DNA from: Paraburkholderia sp. UYCP14C
GTDB taxonomy: Bacteria > Pseudomonadota > Gammaproteobacteria > Burkholderiales > Burkholderiaceae
Length of the DNA: 64,000 bases
Direction: 5' to 3'
Assembly (NCBI RefSeq): GCF_004197395.1
Contig: NZ_SELS01000003.1
Coordinates: forward strand, 186,001 to 250,000
The position numbers were made by a program, and so were the translations under genes. The notes under the pieces are model-generated. The model was not told the origin of the DNA and searched no databases. It saw only the letters and a program-made list of their open reading frames with translations. Each line of letters starts with the position of its first letter. Positions within the stretch are counted from its first letter, which is position 1. Of the stretch, positions 28,448-37,605 are shown piece by piece.

Positions 28448-29383
28448 TTAGACGGAGGGCGTCACGGCGGCCGGGCTGGACGGATCGTGCTGCGACGAAT
28501 CCGGCAACGCGCCCGACGCCTCTTCCGCCAACTCGATTTCGCCTTCGAAGACGGTGGCCGCGGGGCCGGCCATCAGCAGCGGTGCGCCTTGTTGCGCGAG
28601 GTCCCACGTGATGGTCAGATCGCCGCCATGCGTATGCACGAGCACCGGCGAATCCAGCAGCCCGCGGCGGATACCGGCCGCGACCGCCGCGCACGCGCCG
28701 GTGCCGCACGCGAGCGTTTCGCCCGCGCCGCGTTCGTAGACGCGCAGCCTGATCTCGTTGCGCTTGACGATTTGCATAAAGCCCGCATTGACCCGCTGCG
28801 GGAAGCGCGTGTGCCTTTCGATGGACGGACCTTCGACCAGTACCGGGAACGCCTCGGCATCGTCGACGACCTGCACCGCGTGCGGATTACCCATCGACAC
28901 TACCGACATCCAGCGCGTCGTGCCGTTCACGTCGAGCGGCCAGAGCGTATCCGCGCCTTCGCGGCGGCCTTGCAGGCCCTTGGTCGCGAAGGGGACGAGC
29001 TCGGGATCGAACACGGGCGTGCCCATGTCGACGATCACCTCGCCGTTGTCCTGCATCGTCAGCGTGATCGTGCCTTTCTGGACTTGCACGCGCACGCTGC
29101 GCTGGCTGGTGAGGCCGCGCTCGCGCACGAACTTGACGAAGCAGCGCGCGCCGTTGCCGCAGTGCTCGACCTCGCCGCCGTCGCAATTGAAGATGCGATA
29201 TCTGAAATCGACACCTTCGACGGTCGGCTTTTCGACCAGCAGCAACTGATCGGCGCCGACGCCGAAATGGCGGTTGGCGAGCGCGCGCACCTGCGCCGTG
29301 GTCAGATCAACCGGTTGGGTATAGCCGTCGAGCACGACGAAGTCGTTGCCCGCGCCGTGCATTTTGGTGAATTTGAGCTTCAC
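28448..29383 (-). CDS. dapF: Diaminopimelate epimerase
   Basis: 311 aa. Interconverts LL- and meso-diaminopimelate for lysine and peptidoglycan. The two catalytic cysteines are C75 ([12 protein letters not shown]) and C226 ([14 protein letters not shown]). The protein runs ~25 residues beyond a typical DapF, with a Ser/Pro/Asp tail ([17 protein letters not shown]). The start is GTG 29383, giving [15 protein letters not shown]; the open frame continues upstream without similarity. Upstream on the same strand, 332 bp away, is the lipid A acyltransferase gene. Confidence 0.96.
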   Translation of the reverse strand: MKLKFTKMHGAGNDFVVLDGYTQPVDLTTAQVRALANRHFGVGADQLLLVEKPTVEGVDFRYRIFNCDGGEVEHCGNGARCFVKFVRERGLTSQRSVRVQVQKGTITLTMQDNGEVIVDMGTPVFDPELVPFATKGLQGRREGADTLWPLDVNGTTRWMSVVSMGNPHAVQVVDDAEAFPVLVEGPSIERHTRFPQRVNAGFMQIVKRNEIRLRVYERGAGETLACGTGACAAVAAGIRRGLLDSPVLVHTHGGDLTITWDLAQQGAPLLMAGPAATVFEGEIELAEEASGALPDSSQHDPSSPAAVTPSV

Positions 29384-29715
29384 GTTTTCCGTGTATCCGT
29401 TGCCGCGTAGGGCCTCGCGTGTGCTGGCGAAGCCGAAAATCCGGGCCTCGCCGGCCGTGGGGTGAATTACCCATTCGAGCCGTGCCGGGCCAATAGCAGA
29501 TGATACACGTTGGCACATCTGAAACGGTATGGCGGGCAAGGGGCCGTGATGCCGCGTCCCGGCCATGATTCGACGTGCTTTGATTGCCGGGAGCCTGGGT
29601 CAAGAGTTCGTCTATACGCTCGTTTCGAGCGCACCACGAGGACCGATTGCAGTCGATCTATTTTTATCCCGGCCCAGCCAGGAGCCGGCGACCGCAAAAG
29701 ATCCCGGTGGCACTC
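29384..29715 (-). other. Intergenic gap between lpxL-type gene and dapF
   Basis: 332 bp. Less GC-rich than the flanking genes in places. I find no complete promoter, hairpin or coding sequence that I would defend. Confidence 0.3.
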
Positions 29716-30600
29716 TCAATACACCCCCGGCACTCCCGGCGGCCGCGTCTTGAACCGCTTGTGCACCCAGTAATACTGCTCGGGCATCAGCGGGATCTGC
29801 TCCTCGAGAAATTCGTTCATGCGTCGCGCATCGACGTCGTCGTCGCCGGTCGGATAGTTGTCCCAAGGCTTGAAGACCTTGAGCCGGTAGCCCTTGTAGT
29901 TCGGCAGCACTTCGCCGATGAACGGCACGACCTGCGCGTGCCCGACCTTCGCGAGACGACCGACAGCAGTCAGCGTGCAGGTCGGTACGCCGAAGAACGG
30001 CACGAACGTCGAATTGCGCGCGCCATAGTCCATGTCCGCGCCGAGCATCACCGGTTTGCGTTCGCGCAGCCAGCGCAGCACGACGCGCGCGCTATCCGCG
30101 CGGCTCGCCATGTCCGCGCCGAAACGCGCGCGCGCCGCTTTCGCGACTCCCTCGAGCTCCTGATTCGACATCGGCTGATACAGCGAGCCGCACTGGCGCT
30201 TCAGCGAGTAGTTCAGAAAGATCGAACCGGCCTCGATGCCGACGAAATGAAAGCCGAGAAACAGCGTCGGCGGCAGGTTCGGGTCCGTCAGGTCGATCGC
30301 GCTGTCGAGCTGGATCAGCTTTTCGAGCTTCTTCGCCGAGCCGAACCACTGCACGCTGCGCTCGAGATAGCTGCGGATCGCGTGACGGAAGTGCTTCTGC
30401 GCGACGTCCTCGCGGCGCTCGTCGCTCCAGTCGGGAAAGCACAGCTTCAGATTCGTATGAACGATGCGCTTGCGACGGCTCGGGATCTGGTAGAGCAGCC
30501 AGCCGAGCCCGTCACCGAGACGGGCGACGAATCCATACGGCAACAGCGCAAAGAGTTTGAGCAGCCCGATCGCGAGCTTCGCGCCGTAGCGGCTCAGCAT
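29716..30600 (-). CDS. LpxL/LpxM-family lipid A late acyltransferase
   Basis: 294 aa. The N-terminal hydrophobic anchor (KLAIGLLKLFALLPYGFVARL) is followed by the acyltransferase core with the HX4E motif FHFVGIEAG, the block PVMLGADMDYGARNSTFVPFFGV and the C-terminal YYWVHKRFKTRP. It adds a secondary acyl chain to lipid A at the inner-membrane face. Start ATG 30600 is used; an upstream extension (MSTSAVSRQFF...) is possible but unlike the family. Transcribed divergently from metK and upstream of dapF. Which position on lipid A it acylates cannot be told. Confidence 0.92.
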   Translation of the reverse strand: MLSRYGAKLAIGLLKLFALLPYGFVARLGDGLGWLLYQIPSRRKRIVHTNLKLCFPDWSDERREDVAQKHFRHAIRSYLERSVQWFGSAKKLEKLIQLDSAIDLTDPNLPPTLFLGFHFVGIEAGSIFLNYSLKRQCGSLYQPMSNQELEGVAKAARARFGADMASRADSARVVLRWLRERKPVMLGADMDYGARNSTFVPFFGVPTCTLTAVGRLAKVGHAQVVPFIGEVLPNYKGYRLKVFKPWDNYPTGDDDVDARRMNEFLEEQIPLMPEQYYWVHKRFKTRPPGVPGVY

Positions 30601-30684
30601 GCAGCCTCCGGGCGCGCGGCGCTGCAGCGGGTGAAATTGGGGGGAGCGGAAAAATTGGCGTGATACCGCACTCGTGGACACTCT

Positions 30685-30711
30685 GTGACTTTCAAGGGAA
30701 GTCGCTATAAT
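30685..30711 (+). promoter_or_regulatory. metK promoter
   Basis: Consensus -10 TATAAT at 30706-30711 with GTGACT (4/6 of TTGACA) at 30685-30690, spacing 15. Expected transcript start near 30716-30719, i.e. at the very 5' edge of the leader's first stem. Confidence 0.55.
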
Positions 30712-30713
30712 AA

Positions 30714-30880
30714 GGGCTTCGCCGAGTTAATAGACAACTTGCGGGGCGAAGCCGGCGGGTGCGGTCCATGGGTTTCATGGGTTCAGCGTCCATCGGTAAT
30801 GTAATCCGCTAAAGCGTCGCCGCTTCAGACTCCCGAAGTCGGCTACGTGGAACGCAACCGTAACCACTAACAGGAGTCTG
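30714..30880 (+). ncRNA. Candidate SAM-II-like riboswitch in the metK leader
   Basis: P1 is a perfect 9-bp stem GGCTTCGCC (30715-30723) / GGCGAAGCC (30745-30753). Its 19-nt loop GAGTTAATAGACAACTTGC (30724-30742) has the same length and ends (GAxTT...TTGC-GG) as the SAM-II loop before metX. Downstream GTAATCCGCTAAAGCG (30801-30816) resembles the SAM-II 3' core; a pseudoknot is supported by GC/GC at the presumed SAM site and GAC (30733-30735) / GTC (30816-30818). Next, CAGACTCC (30826-30833), in the loop of a GCCGCTTC/GAAG-T-CGGC hairpin, is perfectly complementary to GGAGTCTG (30873-30880), the metK ribosome site. The third loop base is G where SAM-II has U, and ~47 nt are inserted, so it is divergent. 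Confidence 0.6.
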
Positions 30881-30884
30881 CAAC

Positions 30885-32075
30885 GTGGCAAACGACTATC
30901 TCTTCACTTCCGAATCCGTTTCCGAAGGCCATCCCGACAAAGTCGCGGACCAGATCTCGGACGCGATCCTCGACGCCATCCTCGCTCAAGACAAGTACTC
31001 GCGTGTTGCGGCCGAAACGCTGTGCAACACGGGTCTCGTCGTGCTGGCCGGTGAAATCACCACCACCGCGAACGTCGACTACATCCAGATCGCGCGTAAC
31101 ACGATCAAGCGCATCGGCTACGACAACACCGACTACGGCATCGACTACCGCGGCTGCGCGGTGCTCGTCGCTTACGACAAGCAGTCGCCGGACATCGCCC
31201 AGGGCGTCGACCGCGCGCACGACAACAACCTCGATCAAGGCGCGGGCGACCAGGGCCTGATGTTCGGTTACGCGTGCGAGGAAACCCCGGAACTGATGCC
31301 GCTGCCGATCCACCTGTCGCATCGTCTCGTCGAGCGTCAGGCGAATCTGCGCCGCGACGGCCGTCTGCCCTGGCTGCGTCCGGATGCGAAGTCGCAGGTC
31401 ACCGTGCGCTACGTCGACGGCAAGCCGCATGCGATCGACACCGTCGTGCTGTCCACCCAGCATTCGCCGGACATCGCGCTCGACACGCTGCGTGAAGCGG
31501 TGATCGAGGAAGTGATCAAGCCGACGCTGCCTGCCGAACTGATCAAGGGTGACATCAAGTTCCTCGTGAACCCGACCGGTCGCTTCGTGATCGGCGGTCC
31601 GCAAGGCGATTGCGGTCTGACGGGCCGCAAGATCATCGTCGATACGTACGGCGGCGCGGCACCGCACGGCGGTGGCGCGTTCTCGGGCAAGGATCCGTCG
31701 AAGGTGGACCGCTCGGCAGCTTATGCCGGCCGTTACGTCGCGAAGAACATCGTGGCCGCGGGCCTCGCATCGCGTTGCCTGATCCAGGTGTCGTACGCGA
31801 TCGGTGTCGCCCAGCCGACCTCGGTGATGGTCAACACGTTCGGCACGGGCCGCGTGTCGGATGCGACGATCACGGAACTCGTGCGCCAGCATTTCGACCT
31901 GCGTCCGAAGGGCATCATCCAGATGCTCGACCTGCTGCGTCCGGTCTACGAGAAGAGCGCGGCGTATGGTCACTTCGGCCGCGAAGAGCCGGAATTCACG
32001 TGGGAAGCCACCGACAAGGCGCTCGCACTCGCCGAAGCGGCCGGCACCGAGCCGGTCGCGGCGCTCGCCGAATAA
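30885..32075 (+). CDS. metK: S-adenosylmethionine synthetase
   Basis: 396 aa, standard length. Makes SAM from methionine and ATP. N-terminal [20 protein letters not shown] (substrate/Mg site), the central [13 protein letters not shown] hexapeptide region and [19 protein letters not shown] (P-loop-like) are intact. The start is GTG 30885 with AGGAG at 30872-30876. It has a ~165-nt structured leader that can mask that SD, suggesting feedback by its own product. A strong terminator follows. Confidence 0.99.
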   Translation: MANDYLFTSESVSEGHPDKVADQISDAILDAILAQDKYSRVAAETLCNTGLVVLAGEITTTANVDYIQIARNTIKRIGYDNTDYGIDYRGCAVLVAYDKQSPDIAQGVDRAHDNNLDQGAGDQGLMFGYACEETPELMPLPIHLSHRLVERQANLRRDGRLPWLRPDAKSQVTVRYVDGKPHAIDTVVLSTQHSPDIALDTLREAVIEEVIKPTLPAELIKGDIKFLVNPTGRFVIGGPQGDCGLTGRKIIVDTYGGAAPHGGGAFSGKDPSKVDRSAAYAGRYVAKNIVAAGLASRCLIQVSYAIGVAQPTSVMVNTFGTGRVSDATITELVRQHFDLRPKGIIQMLDLLRPVYEKSAAYGHFGREEPEFTWEATDKALALAEAAGTEPVAALAE

Positions 32076-32101
32076 GCGCGAGCCGACCGCTGCCCGATCG
32101 C

Positions 32102-32140
32102 AAAAAAACCCCGCCGGCGTGAGCCGGGCGGGGTTTTTCT
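32102..32140 (+). terminator. Intrinsic terminator after metK
   Basis: Stem CCCCGCC (32109-32115) / GGCGGGG (32127-32133), inner GGC/GCC pairs, T5 on the plus side and A7 on the other; 26 bp past the metK stop. Confidence 0.95.
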
Positions 32141-32290
32141 TTGTCTATCGATCGCGCAACGACGTCGCCACACGCGGTACTTCGTCGAGGCGGCGCGCTC
32201 GAAGTCTAGTGGTGCTAGAAGAAAGCCCAACGATGAACGGGCTGCCGGTCAGCAGATCAGCTGTCTAGCCACTCAACGCGCAACTGCAAC

Positions 32291-32668
32291 TCACCGGCTC
32301 GCAAACGCGAACGCGAACCAGCCGCTGCTGCTCGTCGACAACCGACGCGGCCGACGACTCGCCGGCGTCCGCTCCGCCGGCGTGCGCTCCGCCGGTGCAC
32401 GTTTCGCGACCGTGAGGCGCAGCGGCGTCGGTTTGCGCAGCAGCGTACGCAGCGACAGACGGCGCGTGCCGCTCTGCTGGCGCAGCGCCGAGAAGAACGT
32501 ATGGAACCAGGTGCGGAAGCCGTCGACGGCCTTCGCGTCGCGCCACTGCTCGCCGAGCGCGCGGGTGCGAGCGGCATGGTGGCGCAGCGCCCGAGTCATA
32601 TGACGGTGCGCGGGACGCGCCGCTTTCAGCGCGGCGCGGGTAAGACGGGTGCTCAAAAGAGTATGCAT
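32291..32668 (-). CDS. Hypothetical basic protein
   Basis: 125 aa if started at ATG 32668 (MHTLLSTRLTRAALKAARP). Strongly basic, Arg-rich; the middle FRTWFHTFFSALRQQSGTRR looks ordered, while the C-terminal part contains a 15-bp tandem repeat giving AERTPAERTPASRRP. No recognised domain, no clear ribosome site and no signal peptide. It may be a genuine lineage-specific gene or a chance open frame in GC-rich DNA. Convergent with metK. Confidence 0.3.
   Translation of the reverse strand: MHTLLSTRLTRAALKAARPAHRHMTRALRHHAARTRALGEQWRDAKAVDGFRTWFHTFFSALRQQSGTRRLSLRTLLRKPTPLRLTVAKRAPAERTPAERTPASRRPRRLSTSSSGWFAFAFASR
32361..32395. repeat. 15-bp tandem repeat, about 2.3 copies
   Basis: GCCGGCGTCCGCTCC and GCCGGCGTGCGCTCC lie head to tail at 32361-32375 and 32376-32390, followed by a partial GCCGG. 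One mismatch between full copies. In the basic hypothetical frame it encodes repeated AERTP units. Confidence 0.75.
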
Positions 32669-33239
32669 GGCTTCACATTTAGGCAATGGACCGCACGTCG
32701 GCACGTGCATCGGATGCGCACGGACAGACAGCACCATATGTGCCAATGACGGGGTTCCGATGAACGGTTTGAAAGCCGGAAATTCGGCGCGGGTCGTGGC
32801 GCGGGAGCGCGCGACGCGAAACACGGCGCCGGGCGCAGCGAAGGTACAACGCGGAGAAACCGACGGCACGAGCCCTGACGGCCTGCGCACAACAGAAAAC
32901 TGCGTAAGCGACGATCAACATGCGAGCAGGCTACACGGGAATCGTGACGTCAGAAAGTCGGGTTATTACCCTGCGAGACCGTATACGCCCAGGATCGAAT
33001 CGGCTCCGATGCCAGTCTGACCCCAGCCTTTGCGGGCGATTTGCGTGCGGGTTTGCCCAGCGAATGTGCGGTGCAAGTGCGCCGCGCGCCTGAAACCGGT
33101 GCATGGGCGCGCCGCGAAACGCGAAGGCGAGCGGAGCAAAACATCCGCAGCACGCAACAGCCACTCGTCGCGAAACGACGCACCGCGATCGCGCCCGTTT
33201 TACAATCGAGCATCAGTTAGTCGACAGTAACGGAACGCC
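32669..33239. other. 571-bp gap before phyH
   Basis: Only short unsupported open frames on both strands. TTTTACAAT near 33199-33207 is a possible -10 region for the downstream dioxygenase gene, without a good -35. I see no RNA gene or repeat here. Confidence 0.3.
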
Positions 33240-34001
33240 ATGTCACTCCATTCGAAGAAAGAGCAGATTCAAACGTTGCGGGAGCAGGGTTTTGTCGTCG
33301 TGTCAGGACTCGTGTCGCCGGAGCGTTGCGACGAGCTGAAGCGGGTCGCGCAGCGTCAGCTGCAGGAAGCGGCGGCGCCGATCGAATTCGAAGCGGATCT
33401 GCAGTATCCGGGCGCGCCGTCATCGAAGGATGCGCCGGGTGGACATACGGTGCGGCGCCTGCTCGACGCGTATGGCCGTCACCCCGCGTTCGCGCAATGG
33501 GCGACTGCGCCGGAAATCCGCGGCTGGATGGAGCTGTATTTCGGCGAGGAGCCACGTCTGTCGCGCGCGCATCACAACTGCATGATGACCAAGCACCCTG
33601 CGTACGGCAGCCTCACCGGCTGGCATCGCGACGCGCGCTACTGGTCGTTCGAGCGCGACGACCTGGTGTCGGTGTGGCTCGCGGTCGGCCCGGAAACCGT
33701 CGATAACGGCGCGCTGTGGTTCGTGCCGCAATCGCACAGCGCCGCGTTCACCTCCGAGCGTTTCGACGAAGCGAAATTTTTCCGCGCGGATCTCGCGGAG
33801 AACGAGGCCGTGATCCGCACCGCGGTGTCGCCCGAGCTGAAGGCCGGCGACGTGTTGTTCTTCCACTGCAACACGCTGCACTCGGCCGGCAAGAATCTCA
33901 GCAATGACGTGAAGTTCTCGCTGGTGTTCACCTATCACGGCGTGAGCAACGTGCCGCTGCCCGGCACGCGCTCGGCCGCGAAGCCCGAGATCGCGTTCTA
34001 G
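33240..34001 (+). CDS. Phytanoyl-CoA dioxygenase (PhyH) family protein
   Basis: 253 aa. Fe(II)/2-oxoglutarate oxygenase fold. The iron ligands appear as HRD in LTGWHRDARYWSF and the distal His in FFHCNTLHSAGKN; the 2-oxoglutarate-binding basic residue is likely in the flanking DVKFSLVFTYHG region. N-terminal LREQGFVVVSGLVSPERCDEL is typical of PhyH. The substrate is unknown; family members hydroxylate diverse small molecules. Stands alone on the plus strand, convergent with a DUF3185 gene. Confidence 0.88.
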   Translation: MSLHSKKEQIQTLREQGFVVVSGLVSPERCDELKRVAQRQLQEAAAPIEFEADLQYPGAPSSKDAPGGHTVRRLLDAYGRHPAFAQWATAPEIRGWMELYFGEEPRLSRAHHNCMMTKHPAYGSLTGWHRDARYWSFERDDLVSVWLAVGPETVDNGALWFVPQSHSAAFTSERFDEAKFFRADLAENEAVIRTAVSPELKAGDVLFFHCNTLHSAGKNLSNDVKFSLVFTYHGVSNVPLPGTRSAAKPEIAF

Positions 34002-34031
34002 TTTTTTTCGTCGCGGGCCTCGCGCCGACGC

Positions 34032-34238
34032 TCAGCGCTTGCGCCCCGACATCGCGACTCCGGTCAGCCCGGCGAGAGTCGCCACCACACCTGCGACGAT
34101 CAGCACGATCGCCTTGTTGGTCGGCGAGCCGGTGAAGAAGCGCGACACGTCGCTGCTCACCGAATTGAACGCCTGTCCGCCGAAATACAGCAGCACGATA
34201 CCGCCGACAATCAGCGCGATCGAAATCGCTTTCGTCAT
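34032..34238 (-). CDS. DUF3185 small membrane protein
   Basis: 68 aa. Two membrane helices (ISIALIVGGIVLLYFGGQA and AIVLIVAGVVATLAGLTGVA) flank a short polar loop (SSDVSRFFTGSPTNK), ending in GRKR. This matches DUF3185, of unknown function. ATG 34238 is chosen because GGGAGG lies 5 nt upstream; a GTG two codons earlier overlaps that SD. Confidence 0.85.
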   Translation of the reverse strand: MTKAISIALIVGGIVLLYFGGQAFNSVSSDVSRFFTGSPTNKAIVLIVAGVVATLAGLTGVAMSGRKR

Positions 34239-34465
34239 CTGCACCTCCCATCATCTTGAACCGGCCAGAGTGTAGGTGAGCGGTGCGTGCGCGTCCATCC
34301 CGCATACTGGGTGCCTGCAAGCGCCACGGCGATTGGCTAACATAGCGGTCTGGCCGCACCGCAACGTCACCACAACAATAAATCTCCCGAGCAGCACGCC
34401 TCCCGCAACGCGCGAATCCTCACGCCCGCAATCCTCGGGCGATCTCATCGACAAGGACACTAGCA

Positions 34466-35509
34466 ATGGCTTACCAAGCAGCTTCAGAACGCTATTCGGA
34501 CATGCAATACCGCGTCTGCGGCAAGTCGGGTCTCAAACTGCCGGCACTGTCGCTCGGCCTGTGGCACAACTTCGGCGACACCACGCCGATCTCGACGCAG
34601 CGCGACATCCTGCGCACGGCCTTCGACCTCGGTATCACGCACTTCGATCTGGCAAACAACTATGGCCCGCCGTACGGCAGCGCGGAAACCAATTTCGGCC
34701 GTCTGTTCAAGGACGATTTCAAACCGTATCGCGACGAGCTGCTGATTTCGTCGAAGGCGGGTTGGGATATGTGGCCCGGTCCGTACGGCCAGGGCGGCGG
34801 CTCGCGCAAGTACGTGCTCGCGAGCCTCGATCAGAGCCTGCAGCGCATGGGCCTCGACTACGTCGACATCTTCTATTCGCATCGCTTCGACGCGCACACG
34901 CCGCTCGAGGAAACCGCGGGCGCATTGGCCAGCGCGGTGCAGCAGGGCAAGGCGCTGTATATCGGCATCTCGTCGTATTCGTCGGCGAAGACGCTCGAAA
35001 TGACGAAGCTGCTCGCCGAATACAAGGTGCCGCTGCTGATCCATCAGCCGGCGTACAACATGCTGAATCGCTGGATCGAACAGGACCTGCTCGATACGCT
35101 CGACGAAGTCGGCGCAGGCGCAATCGCGTTCACGCCGCTCGCGCAGGGGCTATTGACCGGCAAGTATCTGAACGGCGTGCCGGCCGATGCGCGCGTCAAC
35201 AAGCCGGGCGGCGGTTCGCTGAAAGACGAGCATCTGAACCCGCAGAACATCGAACACGTGAGGAAGCTCAACGACATCGCGCAGCGCCGTGGTCAGAGCC
35301 TCGCGCAGATGGCGCTCGCGTGGGCGTTGCGCGATCAGCGCGTGACCTCGGTGCTGATCGGCGCGAGCCGTGCGGAGCAGGTGCGCGAGAACGTCGGCGC
35401 GCTGAAGAACCTCGCATTCTCGGCCGACGAACTCGCCGAAATCGATCGCTATGCGACCGAAGGCGGGATCAATCTGTGGGAAAAGCCGTCGACGGATCAG
35501 GCGATCTGA
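34466..35509 (+). CDS. Aldo/keto reductase, YghZ (L-glyceraldehyde-3-phosphate reductase) type
   Basis: 347 aa. NAD(P)H-dependent reductase with the tetrad Asp/Tyr in THFDLANNYGPPYGSAE, Lys in LLISSKAGWDMW and His in DIFYSHRFD. The cofactor region SVLIGASRAEQVRENVGAL is intact. The insertion YGQGGGSRKYV and overall sequence fit the YghZ/Kv-beta-like AKR14 group, which detoxifies aldehydes such as methylglyoxal. ATG 34466 is used although the family start MQYRVCGKSGLKLP begins 12 residues later (ATG 34502). A double hairpin terminator follows. Confidence 0.92.
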   Translation: MAYQAASERYSDMQYRVCGKSGLKLPALSLGLWHNFGDTTPISTQRDILRTAFDLGITHFDLANNYGPPYGSAETNFGRLFKDDFKPYRDELLISSKAGWDMWPGPYGQGGGSRKYVLASLDQSLQRMGLDYVDIFYSHRFDAHTPLEETAGALASAVQQGKALYIGISSYSSAKTLEMTKLLAEYKVPLLIHQPAYNMLNRWIEQDLLDTLDEVGAGAIAFTPLAQGLLTGKYLNGVPADARVNKPGGGSLKDEHLNPQNIEHVRKLNDIAQRRGQSLAQMALAWALRDQRVTSVLIGASRAEQVRENVGALKNLAFSADELAEIDRYATEGGINLWEKPSTDQAI

Positions 35510-35520
35510 TCGCGTAACGG

Positions 35521-35587
35521 ACCGTCCGCGCAAGCGGCGGACGGGTGAACGGCAAAACGAAGCCGCACGCTCAGCGTGCGGCTTTTT
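35521..35587 (+). terminator. Double hairpin terminator after the aldo/keto reductase gene
   Basis: First stem CCGTCCGC/GCGGACGG (35523-35545), then a stronger AAGCCGCACGC (35560-35570) / GCGTGCGGCTT (35574-35584) with a 3-nt loop and T5. The A-run on the other side makes it usable for the convergent small membrane gene as well. Confidence 0.88.
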
Positions 35588-35609
35588 AGTTGATGCTGCG
35601 CCCGAGTCG

Positions 35610-35792
35610 CTACACGAGCGCCGGCAGACCCTCGACCAGCGCCACCGCGCACATCACACCGATCAGCGCGCCCAGCACACGCAGCGCGTTGTGTCGCACC
35701 TCGGTCTTGCACGGCAGTGCGCCAACGAATAGCGCGCCCGCCAATGCCATCGGAATGACCAGGATGAAATCGCCGATCGTAAAGTAGGTCAT
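35610..35792 (-). CDS. Small two-helix membrane protein
   Basis: 60 aa: MTYFTIGDFILVIPMALAG, then a short loop with LPCKTEVRHN and a second helix (ALRVLGALIGVMCAVALVEG). A good ribosome site (AGGAG, 8 nt from ATG 35792) supports translation. I do not recognise the family. It lies convergent with the aldo/keto reductase gene and downstream of the MFS gene. No functional clue beyond membrane location. Confidence 0.7.
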   Translation of the reverse strand: MTYFTIGDFILVIPMALAGALFVGALPCKTEVRHNALRVLGALIGVMCAVALVEGLPALV

Positions 35793-36123
35793 CTTCGTCT
35801 CCTCCCATGCAGCATGGTTGCTATGTCGCTCCGGCAGAGGCTGCCGCTTCGAAATCATGCGTCGCCAGTGCACGAATCGAGTATAGGAGACAGATGAAGC
35901 GGCGAGATGGCGCAACGTGGCGCTTCGGCGCTTATTCGCAAGCTGCTGAACCCCGCTGCGGCGGGGCGCGCGGCGATTGGCGCGGCGCAACAAAACACGG
36001 CGAAAAAGACGAAACGTTCGCTTACGCAATCCTTTCGCTTTGTCGCCGACTCATGCGGATAGGTGATTGCAGGCGGCTCGCGGCAGCCGCACCGCACCGC
36101 GTCGCGAGCGCCGATCCGCCAGA

Positions 36124-37410
36124 CTATTCGCGTCCGCGCAGGCGCTTCGCCGCGATCAAGCCGATCACGAGCAGCACACCGACCAGCCCGACGACGCCGT
36201 TCCAGCCATGACCGGCCCACACATGGCCGCCATACGAGCCGACCAGGCTCGAGCCGATGTAGTACGCGAGCAGATACAGCGCAGCGGCCTGGCCTTTTGC
36301 GTCTTTCGCCAGACGCCCGACCCAGCCGCTCGCGACCGAGTGCCCGGCGAAGAAGCCGAACGTCACGCACGCGATGCCGGTCGCGATCGCCGCGAGCGGA
36401 TGCAGCATCGTCAGCGCAAGACCGAACATCATCAGCAGCAGGCTCGCGATCAGCACCCGCGCGCGGCCGAACGTATCGGCCATACGCCCGGACCACGGCG
36501 ACGCGACCACGCCGGTCAGATAGACGATGAAAATCGCGCCGATCTCGGTCTGATTCAGCCGATACGGCGGCGCGAGCAGACGGTAGCCGATGTAGTTGTA
36601 CAGCGTGACGAAGCTGCCCATCAGCACGAAGCCGAGCAGGAACAGCAGCGGCAGGCCCGGTCGCGTGAACTGGCGCAGCAGCAGCGTACGGTGATGCGCG
36701 AAGCCGAGCCCGCGACGCGGCACGAAATGGCGCGACGGCGGCAGCAGCGCGCGGAACGCGAGCATCGACAGCAGGCCGAGCACGCCGATCGTGCCGATTG
36801 CGACGCGCCACGAAAACAGATCCGCGACCACGCCGGTGATCACCCGCCCAGCCATGCCGCCGATCGCCGTGCCGCCGACGTACAGGCCCATCGCAAGACC
36901 GAGACCGTCGGGATGCACTTCCTCGGCGAGATAGGCCATCGCGACGGCCGGCACGCCGCCGAGCGCGAGCCCTTCGAGCATGCGCAGCACGAGCAGCTGA
37001 TGCCAGTGCGGTGCGACCGATACGCCGATCGTCAGCACCGACGACACCGTCAGCGATAGCGTCATCAGCTTGTGCCGGCTCCAACCCTCGGAGACGAAAC
37101 CGGCGACGAAAATCGCGAGCGCGAGCGCCGCCGTGGATAGCGACAGCGACAGACTGCTTTGCGCCGGTGTCACGTTGAACGCTTCGGAGAACGACGGCAG
37201 CAACGGCTGCACGCAGTAGAGCAATGAGAACGTCGCGTAGCCGGCGAACAGCAGCGCGACACTCGCGCGCCAGTACGCGCGTGAGCCGCGTTCGAGATAG
37301 GGGACGTTCGACGCGGCGGTGGCGCGGGCGGAAGCGGCTGAACCTGCTGAAGCTGCGGAAGGGGAGGGAACGGCAGATGCAGTCCGCTGGGATTGCGGCG
37401 GCAGGGTCAC
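36124..37410 (-). CDS. MFS transporter, YnfM-like
   Basis: 428 aa, 12 membrane segments after an Ala/Ser-rich 45-residue N-terminus (SAASAGSAASARATAASNVP). MFS motif A-like loop VSEGWSRHKLMTLSL and the conserved GLALGGVPAVAMAYLAEEV resemble the YnfM/arabinose-efflux type exporters. The GTG start at 37410 is supported by AAGGAG 10 nt upstream. It could export drugs or sugars; substrate unknown. Transcribed in the same direction as the RND pump upstream but separated from it by 195 bp. Confidence 0.87.
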   Translation of the reverse strand: MTLPPQSQRTASAVPSPSAASAGSAASARATAASNVPYLERGSRAYWRASVALLFAGYATFSLLYCVQPLLPSFSEAFNVTPAQSSLSLSLSTAALALAIFVAGFVSEGWSRHKLMTLSLTVSSVLTIGVSVAPHWHQLLVLRMLEGLALGGVPAVAMAYLAEEVHPDGLGLAMGLYVGGTAIGGMAGRVITGVVADLFSWRVAIGTIGVLGLLSMLAFRALLPPSRHFVPRRGLGFAHHRTLLLRQFTRPGLPLLFLLGFVLMGSFVTLYNYIGYRLLAPPYRLNQTEIGAIFIVYLTGVVASPWSGRMADTFGRARVLIASLLLMMFGLALTMLHPLAAIATGIACVTFGFFAGHSVASGWVGRLAKDAKGQAAALYLLAYYIGSSLVGSYGGHVWAGHGWNGVVGLVGVLLVIGLIAAKRLRGRE

Positions 37411-37605
37411 AACAGAACTCCTTGGGTCACACGGAAACGCGCAAAGGTGTTAAGGATACGTTGAAAACGCGTATCGGGGCGGCTGCGCGGGCACACTAGC
37501 GTGCAAGAAGGCCGGCCGGCAGACGCGACGATACGGATGCAGCGTTCCCGCAGCTCGTCACAGGCAGCATGCGGCGCGCCAATTTCTCCGCGCTAACCGC
37601 GCTTA

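Noticed and set aside
30714-30880. SAM/SAH or SAH riboswitch in the metK leader
   Set aside because: Lacks the SAH motif and the short SAM/SAH pseudoknot sequences; the P1 loop and GCTAAAG core fit SAM-II better.
32361-32395. CRISPR or larger satellite array
   Set aside because: Only 2.3 copies of 15 bp with no spacers; simple tandem duplication.
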